Shown here: in pieces, positions 58,666-64,000 of the stretch
Layout of the letters: every line of letters starts with the position of its first letter
Position numbering within the stretch: the stretch's first letter is position 1
Assembly (NCBI GenBank): GCA_039026375.1
Contig: JBCCML010000009.1
Coordinates: 1 to 64,000, forward strand
Direction: 5' to 3'
Source of the DNA: Thermohalobaculum sp039026375
Lineage (GTDB): Bacteria; Pseudomonadota; Alphaproteobacteria; Rhodobacterales; Rhodobacteraceae
Length of the DNA: 64,000 nucleotides
The notes under the pieces: model-generated
The model's database searches: none
The model's input: only the letters and a program-made list of their open reading frames with translations
What the model was told of the DNA's origin: nothing
Translations under genes and position numbers: made by a program

Positions 58666-59766
58666 ATGAACATGTTTACCGCACCGCTCGCAGCTGTCGG
58701 CAGCATCGATCTCGATGCGCCAAGCCGGGCCGAAGCCGAGGAGGCGTTGGCGACGCTGCGTCGGCTGGCGGCGGCTGATCCGGTAGAAGCTGCGGCGTTG
58801 GGCCTGTCGGCCTTGAGCGGTGGCGTGGATGGTGCGTTGAACCGCACCTATCCGGGCGATTTCGCCCCAGACGCAGCTTACAAGGCGTCGATGCCGGACC
58901 TGCAAAACGGCCCCTCCAGCCTGATCAAGGGCGCCAAGGCCCAAATTCAGCACGTCGGCATCTCGAACTTCCGCCTGCCGTTGGCGATCCGCACGCGGGA
59001 AGGTGGGACCGTGACGTTGGAGACGTCGGTGACGGGCTCGGTGTCGCTGGCGGCCAGCAAGAAGGGCATCAACATGAGCCGGATCATGCGCTCGTTCTAC
59101 GCGCATGCCGACGAACCCTTCGATTTCGAAAAGATCGAAGAAGTGTTGCGTAGTTACATCACTGATTTGGAAAGCTTCGACGCACGCATCCAGTTGCGCT
59201 TCCGTTACCCGATGAAAAAGCAGGCGCTGCGCAGCGGCCTTGAAGGATACCAATACTACGACGTTGCATTCGAAATGCTGAAAGTCGGTGGCAAAACGAC
59301 GCGGATGATTCATCTAGACTATGTCTATTCATCCACGTGCCCGTGTTCGCTGGAATTGTCAGAGCATGCGCGGATCACGCGCGGGCAGATCGCGACGCCG
59401 CATTCGCAGCGGTCCGTGGCGCGTGTCTCCGTTGCGTTGACAGATCAGACGCCGCTGTGGATTGAGGATTTGGTCGACCTCTGCATCGCGGCGATCCCGA
59501 CCGAGACTCAAGTCATGGTCAAGCGCGAGGACGAGCAGGCTTTTGCCGAGCTGAACGGGTCGAACCCGATTTTTGTCGAAGACGCGGTGCGCCTGGTGTG
59601 CGAGCGGCTTGCCGGTGAAGCGCGTATCGGCGATTTCCGGGTCGTCGCCAGCCATCAGGAATCACTGCACAGCCACGATGCTGTGTCGATCCTGGCCCGG
59701 GGCGAGACCTTTGCCCAGGACAGCTACGACCCGCGGTTGTTCGATACCCTGCACCACGTCGGCTGA
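58666..59766 (+). CDS. folE2: GTP cyclohydrolase IB (FolE2)
   Basis: The 366-residue enzyme converts GTP to dihydroneopterin triphosphate, the first step to folate, with a metal other than strictly zinc. FolE2 features are IQHVGISNFRLPL, SKKGINMSRIMR, the metal-site Cys in YSSTCPCSLELSEHAR (C225/C227) and TPHSQRS with H246. FVEDAVRLVCERL and the C-terminal ESLHSHDAVSI are also present. An extra N-terminal segment of about 65 residues before PDLQNG is usual in alphaproteobacteria. ATG 58666 follows GACGAGGA by five bases. The upstream in-frame start at 58588 is not used. Confidence 0.93.
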   Translation: MNMFTAPLAAVGSIDLDAPSRAEAEEALATLRRLAAADPVEAAALGLSALSGGVDGALNRTYPGDFAPDAAYKASMPDLQNGPSSLIKGAKAQIQHVGISNFRLPLAIRTREGGTVTLETSVTGSVSLAASKKGINMSRIMRSFYAHADEPFDFEKIEEVLRSYITDLESFDARIQLRFRYPMKKQALRSGLEGYQYYDVAFEMLKVGGKTTRMIHLDYVYSSTCPCSLELSEHARITRGQIATPHSQRSVARVSVALTDQTPLWIEDLVDLCIAAIPTETQVMVKREDEQAFAELNGSNPIFVEDAVRLVCERLAGEARIGDFRVVASHQESLHSHDAVSILARGETFAQDSYDPRLFDTLHHVG

Positions 59767-59795
59767 ACGGCGAAAAGTGAAAAGACAGTCTAGAG

Positions 59796-59826
59796 AGGCC
59801 GGGCGTTACCTTTCGCCTGGCCTTTT
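59796..59826 (+). terminator. folE2 terminator
   Basis: AGGCCGGGCG (59796-59805) pairs with CGCCTGGCCT (59814-59823), ten pairs with one G-T, around an eight-base loop and runs into TTTT. This is a good intrinsic terminator 29 nt after the folE2 stop codon. On the other strand no T run follows, so it mainly serves folE2. Confidence 0.8.
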
Positions 59827-59845
59827 GCCCTCGTAGGGGAACTGT

Positions 59846-60427
59846 TCAAGCGGCCAGGCCTGCAATCGCCTGCGCCGCGCGGGCCTGCGCCGCGTCCGCG
59901 TCCGCCATTAGCCGGTCGGCAGCAACGACCTGCACATCCTGGATGCCGATGAAGTTCATCACATGGCGCATGTAGGGGGTGGCAAAGTCGACTGGGCTGT
60001 CGACCGGAACGCCGCCGCTGGCTGTCACCAGAATGGCGCGCTTGCCTTGCAGCAGACCTTCGGGGCCGTTGTCGGTGTAACGAAACGTCTCGCGCGCACG
60101 GCAGATCTGATCGATCCAGGCCTTCAAGGCCGCCGGCACGCCAAAATTGTAGATCGGCACGCCGATCACCAGGACGTCGGCATCCCGGATTTCGGCGATG
60201 AGCATCTCGGACTGGGCCAACTGGTCTTTTTGGGCCTGATCGCGCGCGTCACTGTCAGTGAAGTTTGCACCAATCCAGGCGCCATCGACAAAGTTCGGCC
60301 CGGTCTTGGCCAGATCACGGACGGTCACTGACCGAGCGCCCAGTTTCTCGATCACCTGGTCGGTCAGGGCCCGTGTCATCGAGCCGTCGTGGCGCATCGA
60401 GGCGTCGATGCGAAGAACCTTGGTCAT
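59846..60427 (-). CDS. azoR: FMN-dependent NADH:quinone/azo oxidoreductase
   Basis: The 193-residue flavodoxin-like protein matches AzoR: VLRIDASMRHDGSMTRALTD (phosphate-binding N terminus), VLVIGVPIYNFGVPAALKAW (typical FMN-binding P.YNF..P..LK), and ILVTASGGVP. It reduces quinones and azo compounds with NADH, in the cytoplasm. It is transcribed divergently from the LysR regulator, with 115 bp between, so control by that regulator is likely but inferred. Confidence 0.92.
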   Translation of the reverse strand: MTKVLRIDASMRHDGSMTRALTDQVIEKLGARSVTVRDLAKTGPNFVDGAWIGANFTDSDARDQAQKDQLAQSEMLIAEIRDADVLVIGVPIYNFGVPAALKAWIDQICRARETFRYTDNGPEGLLQGKRAILVTASGGVPVDSPVDFATPYMRHVMNFIGIQDVQVVAADRLMADADAAQARAAQAIAGLAA

Positions 60428-60447
60428 GTCCCATCCTCCGGGCTGAT

Positions 60448-60463
60448 TGCGATACTGCGATAC
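60448..60463. promoter_or_regulatory. Tandem TGCGATAC repeat in azoR-lysR gap
   Basis: TGCGATAC occurs twice without a gap (60448-60455 and 60456-60463), 20 bases from the azoR start and within the intergenic region shared with the divergent lysR gene. It is a candidate operator half-site pair for the LysR-type regulator. The usual T-N11-A pattern is not clear. Confidence 0.3.
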
Positions 60464-60542
60464 CCGGCGAAGATACGCCGCTTGCGGCGCCTAGTTAGGG
60501 GCATTACCTGCAAACCTCCTTTCTCGGATCTGGAAGAATGCC

Positions 60543-61460
60543 ATGGACCGTTTCGAGACCTTGCGCGCTTTTGTTCAGGTGGTGGAAAGCGGCAGCCTGA
60601 CCCGCGCGGCGGACACGCTTGGTGTGGCCACATCAGCGGTCAGCCGGCGGATCAAGGAACTGGAATCGCACCTGGGCACTCAGTTGATGCAGCGGACGAC
60701 CCGGCAGCTGCGCCTGACCGCGAGCGGAGAGGCATTTTTGGCCCGTGCCCAGGGTATCCTGCAGGCGCTGCAGGAGGCCGAGGCGGAGGCCGGGCGCGAT
60801 GCCCAACAACTGAGCGGTCCGCTCAGGATCGCGGCGCCGCTGAGTTTTGGTCAATCGCACCTGGGTCCGCTGCTGCTGGAGTTTGCCAAGCAAAACCCAG
60901 GTCTAGAGCTGGACGTGAATTTTTCGGACCGGATGGTCGATCTGGTGGCCGAAGGGCACGACCTGGCCGTGCGCATCGGCAACCTGTCCGACAGTTCGCT
61001 GATTGCCCGGCGCATCGCCGAAGTGCGGCTGGCCGTGGTTGCAGCACCCGCGTTCTGGGACCAGCACGGCCGGCCGGAGAAGCCTGAGGATTTGGCAGCG
61101 TTTCCGGCACTTTGCTATACAGGGTCGGAACGGGTGGATCGCTGGGGCTTCACACGGCCGGATGGCACCGCGGGTGCGGTGCAGGCCAATGTTGCGATGC
61201 GCGCGACGTTCGGGGACTTTCTGCGCGACGCAGCGATCGAGGGGCACGGCATTGTGCTGCAGCCCAGCTTCATCATCCATCGCGCGATCGAGGCCGGTCA
61301 GCTGGAGCCCGTGCTGCTGGACCACACCTGGCCGACGGTCACGATCTTTGCCGTCTACCCGCAGACCCGGCACCTGAGCGCCCGGGCGCGGGCCTTCATC
61401 GACTTTCTGCGCGGGCGCATCGGTGCTCAGCCGGATTGGGAAGGCTTCTATTCGCGGTAG
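60543..61460 (+). CDS. LysR family transcriptional regulator
   Basis: The 305-residue regulator has an N-terminal winged helix-turn-helix (LRAFVQVVESGSLTRAADTL, TSAVSRRIKELESHLGTQLM, and the wing RTTRQLRLTASGEAF). The C-terminal effector-binding domain contains LDVNFSDRMVDLVAEGHDLA, VRIGNLSDSSLIARRI and GIVLQPSFIIHRAI. This is the DsdC/CrgA-like branch of LysR proteins often paired with quinone reductase genes. It probably controls the divergent azoR and itself. Confidence 0.93.
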   Translation: MDRFETLRAFVQVVESGSLTRAADTLGVATSAVSRRIKELESHLGTQLMQRTTRQLRLTASGEAFLARAQGILQALQEAEAEAGRDAQQLSGPLRIAAPLSFGQSHLGPLLLEFAKQNPGLELDVNFSDRMVDLVAEGHDLAVRIGNLSDSSLIARRIAEVRLAVVAAPAFWDQHGRPEKPEDLAAFPALCYTGSERVDRWGFTRPDGTAGAVQANVAMRATFGDFLRDAAIEGHGIVLQPSFIIHRAIEAGQLEPVLLDHTWPTVTIFAVYPQTRHLSARARAFIDFLRGRIGAQPDWEGFYSR

Positions 61461-61481
61461 GTGGGCGAGGCATCCCAGCCG

Positions 61482-62489
61482 TTACTGGGGGACCCGCTTG
61501 AACCGGCCACCTGCGCTGCCGCCCTGGTTTACACCCCGAAAGATGGCGGTGCCGCCACCGACTGGCCCCACGTTAGCGGGTGGCTGGGTCGAGGGCATCT
61601 CGGCGCCGCCCTTCTCGAACCAATCCAGCACGACCCCCACCCAGTTGCCTGGATAGCCGTGTCCGCCATTGTGCAGCAGATACTCGACGTTGGCACCAGA
61701 CGCGCAACCGGACCAGCGCTTGCGTTCGTAGCCTTCGAACCGGTCGGTCACGGGCGTGATATCGCAGCCCGCTGTCGATGCCAGGATGCTGAGCGAGTCC
61801 TCTAGCGGTGTCATTCGCGCCCCGCCCGACACGATCGGCCGATCCGGGTCCAAAGGCACAATCCTGTCGCGCCGCCCATGGGTGTGCAGCATCCGGACCG
61901 GTCCTGAACAACGCCGGGGCATTGGCCCCAGATAGCCCGCCGCATGGGGCGCGTAGGCCTGGGCCATGTCCGGGCGATGGCAGGCGATCTCCCATGTCAG
62001 GAAGCCGCCGCGCGACTGGCCGGACATCAGAAGGCGGTTCGGGTCAATGTTGTGACGCCGGGTGGCATCCAGGATCACCTGTTCCAGAAAGGCAATCTCG
62101 TTCCGGGCATTGGTGATGCGCTCGTGGCGCAGGTGCCAACCGCTGTCGGCGCCGTCGGCATATTCGACATCTAATGCAATGGGGATCACCACGGCATAGC
62201 CGCGAGAGGTGAACGCCTGGATGAACGGGCTGCTTTCGACCGCCTGACGGCTGTTGCCGGTGGAGCCGTAGAGATAAACGACCGTCGGATGCGGGCCAAA
62301 TCCCTGTGGCTTGCGGATACGGTAATAGCCCAGCGCAACGCCGCATGCGCCTTCCCGCCCGCTGACATCGCAGTCCTGGGCCATTGCAGGACCCGGTTCG
62401 GCGCCGATCATCAAGGCCATAAGGGCAATCAGCCCCAAACGCATCAGCGCTGGGGTCCGGCGCGGCCTGCCCCGCCGCCTACCGTGCAT
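61482..62489 (-). CDS. Secreted PHB-depolymerase-like hydrolase
   Basis: The 335-residue protein has a hydrophobic signal-like stretch (from LMRLGLIALMALM, ending AMAQD) behind an Arg-rich n-region. It is an alpha/beta hydrolase: VVYLYGSTGN, the nucleophile Ser in LLMSGQSRGGFL (GxSxG), HGRRDRIVPLDP (acid) and NGGHGYPGN (His). Four Cys residues suit an exported protein. The order and type suggest a polyhydroxyalkanoate depolymerase-like esterase. ATG 62489 overlaps the phaC end by 11 bases; ATG 62444 would still keep the signal peptide. Downstream of a PHA synthase, a PHA role is plausible but unproven. Confidence 0.8.
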   Translation of the reverse strand: MHGRRRGRPRRTPALMRLGLIALMALMIGAEPGPAMAQDCDVSGREGACGVALGYYRIRKPQGFGPHPTVVYLYGSTGNSRQAVESSPFIQAFTSRGYAVVIPIALDVEYADGADSGWHLRHERITNARNEIAFLEQVILDATRRHNIDPNRLLMSGQSRGGFLTWEIACHRPDMAQAYAPHAAGYLGPMPRRCSGPVRMLHTHGRRDRIVPLDPDRPIVSGGARMTPLEDSLSILASTAGCDITPVTDRFEGYERKRWSGCASGANVEYLLHNGGHGYPGNWVGVVLDWFEKGGAEMPSTQPPANVGPVGGGTAIFRGVNQGGSAGGRFKRVPQ

Positions 62490-64000
62490 CCGAACGATCG
62501 CGGACAAAAGAGCCCGGTGCATCTTCGATCGGGCCCAGCACCGCGCCAGGTTCGCGCGCTGGCACCTTGCCCTTGGACTGCTTGGCCAGCCACTTGTCCC
62601 AGTCGGGCCACCACGACCCCGGCGTCTCCTTGCTGTCTTGGCGCCAGGTCTCCAGATCGTCCTCTTTGATGCCGGTCTTCGTCCAGTACTGGTACTTCTC
62701 CAGCACCGGCGGGTTTACGACGCCTGCGATGTGCCCCGAACCCGCCAGGATGAAACGCTGCGAACGTCCGCCCAGCATCTTGGCCGCGCGATAGGCCGAC
62801 GCCGGCGGCGCAATGTGATCTTCTTTGGCAGCCACATGATAGCAGGGCACTTTGATGTCGCCGGCGTCCAGGGTTTCGCCCAGCAGCTTCAGCTTGCCGC
62901 GCGTCAGCATGTTCCGGTTGTAAAAGCTGTCCAGATAGAACGTGTGGACTTTGCCCGGCATACAGGTGCTGTCCGAATTCCAGTAGAGCAGGTCGAACGG
63001 GAAGTTGTCCTTGCCCAACAGGTAGTTGTTGACCACGAAGCTCCAGATCAGGTCGTTGGCGCGCAGCGAGTTGAAGGCGCCGAACATGTTTTCGGCCGCC
63101 AGATAGCCGTGATCTTCCGAGGCCTGGGCGATCGTGTCGATCACCTCGTCATCGACGAATGCCTGCAATTCGCCCGCATCTGAAAAATCCAGTTGCGCCG
63201 TGAAGAAGGTGGCCGACTTGACCCGGTCGTCGCCCTGCGCCGCCATCCAGGCCAGGACGGTGCCCAGCATGGTGCCGCCGATGCAGTAGCCGATCATGTT
63301 GACCTGCGGCTGGCGGGTTTCCTCCAGCACGCGGGCGATGGCGGTCAGGACGCCATCGGCCATGTAGGTCTCCCAGGTTTCATCGCGGTGCTCGTCGCGC
63401 GGATTGACCCACGAGATCAGGAAGACCGTGTGGCCCTGGCCGACCAACCAGCGGATCATCGACTTCTTTTCGTTGAGGTCCAGGATGTAGAACTTATTGA
63501 TCCAGGGCGGCACGAACAGCACCGGGGTGGCATGCACTTCGTCGGTGGTGGGCGTGTACTGCACCAGCTGGAACAGCCGGTTCTGGTAGACGACCTTGCC
63601 GGGTGTCACCGCCATGTTCTCGCCGACGGCGAAGGCCGACATGTCTGATTGCTGGATCAGCAGATTGCCGTGGCCGCGCTCCAGGTCGCGGGTCAGGTTC
63701 TCCAGCCCGCGGACCAGGTTCTCGCCATCCTCGGCCATTGTGGTGCGGATCACCTCTGGATTGGTGGCCGCAAAGTTCGACGGTGACAGCGCTTCGACAA
63801 AGTTTCGGGCCAACAGGTTCAGCTTGCGGCGTTCCTGATCGGACAGCCCGTCAGCATCGTCCATCCGTGCCGTCAACCAGTTGGCGGTCAGCAGATAGGA
63901 TTGCTTCAGGTAGTCGAAGACGGGGTTTTCCGACCAGGCTTCGTCCTTGAAGCGGCGATCGCCGCGCTCGGGTTCGATCAGGGGCGGCACGTCCTCGCCC
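62479..64000 (-). CDS. phaC: Class I poly(3-hydroxyalkanoate) synthase, C-terminal part
   Basis: The frame is still open at the window edge, so the start lies to the right. The 507 codons (506 residues plus stop) seen cover most of the enzyme. It polymerises (R)-3-hydroxyacyl-CoA into storage granules. Class I features are NPVFDYLKQSYLLTANWL, FVPPWINKFYILDL, the lipase-like box MIGYCIGGTMLGTV with the catalytic Cys, ATFFTAQLDFSDAG, the Asp in AAKEDHIAPP, and the His in LAGSGHIAGVVNPP. It is the first visible gene of a unit that continues with the secreted depolymerase-like gene. Confidence 0.95.
   Translation of the reverse strand, partial: GEDVPPLIEPERGDRRFKDEAWSENPVFDYLKQSYLLTANWLTARMDDADGLSDQERRKLNLLARNFVEALSPSNFAATNPEVIRTTMAEDGENLVRGLENLTRDLERGHGNLLIQQSDMSAFAVGENMAVTPGKVVYQNRLFQLVQYTPTTDEVHATPVLFVPPWINKFYILDLNEKKSMIRWLVGQGHTVFLISWVNPRDEHRDETWETYMADGVLTAIARVLEETRQPQVNMIGYCIGGTMLGTVLAWMAAQGDDRVKSATFFTAQLDFSDAGELQAFVDDEVIDTIAQASEDHGYLAAENMFGAFNSLRANDLIWSFVVNNYLLGKDNFPFDLLYWNSDSTCMPGKVHTFYLDSFYNRNMLTRGKLKLLGETLDAGDIKVPCYHVAAKEDHIAPPASAYRAAKMLGGRSQRFILAGSGHIAGVVNPPVLEKYQYWTKTGIKEDDLETWRQDSKETPGSWWPDWDKWLAKQSKGKVPAREPGAVLGPIEDAPGSFVRDRSDAR

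Noticed and set aside
1..64000. tRNA or rRNA genes
   Set aside because: I saw no cloverleaf-like sequence with the conserved TTC-loop and CCA end pattern and no rRNA-like stretch in the gaps. A search program was not run.

Overview
The window is a dense, GC-rich (mostly about 60-68%) bacterial chromosome segment. Its families (TIGR02186/TSUP pair, DUF4864, Hint_2-type protein, class I PhaC, SAM-II riboswitch before metZ, TakP-like TRAP system, ArfB, FolE2) point to an alphaproteobacterium, most likely Rhodobacterales or a close relative. I see no rRNA, tRNA, CRISPR array, insertion sequence or prophage. It reads as ordinary chromosome with some accessory modules.

Layout. 1-2.0 kb: end of a TSUP exporter, a small winged-helix-like gene and rplY (L25). 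2.0-11.0 kb: a nine-gene minus-strand cluster (DUF4129, DUF4350, MoxR ATPase, DUF58, SpoIIM-like, RDD, two related membrane proteins, DUF547), much of it joined by 4-nt or 1-nt overlaps. 11.1-13.5 kb: an MFS permease divergent from an SDR epimerase. 13.6-18.1 kb: glycine cleavage operon gcvT-gcvH-gcvP, preceded by an 11-bp-phased repeat with a dyad. 18.2-20.4 kb: DUF2834, a secreted esterase and a FAH-family hydrolase. 20.6-28.1 kb: a TRAP transporter with two tandem binding proteins, an enlarged DctQ, a DctM with a long coiled-coil tail, and a SABATH-type methyltransferase.

28.1-43.0 kb: mixed metabolic and envelope genes (TPR protein, YeeZ-like SDR, YgfZ, two arsenosugar-type glycosyltransferases, CoA transferase overlapping a penicillin-acylase-family hydrolase, hydroxyisobutyrate-dehydrogenase-like enzyme, hydrolases, outer-membrane-like protein, RlpA-like protein, and a DinB-MaoC-hydrolase operon). 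43.4-47.9 kb: ndk, a second 11-bp repeat, and two tandem paralogues with an N-terminal DUF4062 (TIR-like) domain, a coiled coil and C-terminal TPRs. The TPR half of the first is much poorer in G+C than its N-terminal half, as expected if the sensor module had been exchanged. This is the best candidate here for an undescribed, possibly defence-related, system.

48.0-64.0 kb: a GT-C-like membrane protein with a sulfotransferase, arfB, a kinase-like protein next to a Hint-domain protein, the TIGR02186/TSUP pair, a SprA-related metalloprotease, a TPR protein, metZ under a sigma70-like promoter and SAM-II riboswitch, folE2 with a terminator, azoR divergent from a LysR regulator, a secreted PHB-depolymerase-like hydrolase and the C-terminal 507 codons of phaC running off the right edge.

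All identifications come from reading motifs and family resemblance. No database search was run, and start codons were chosen from visible Shine-Dalgarno (SD) sequences and overlaps where possible.
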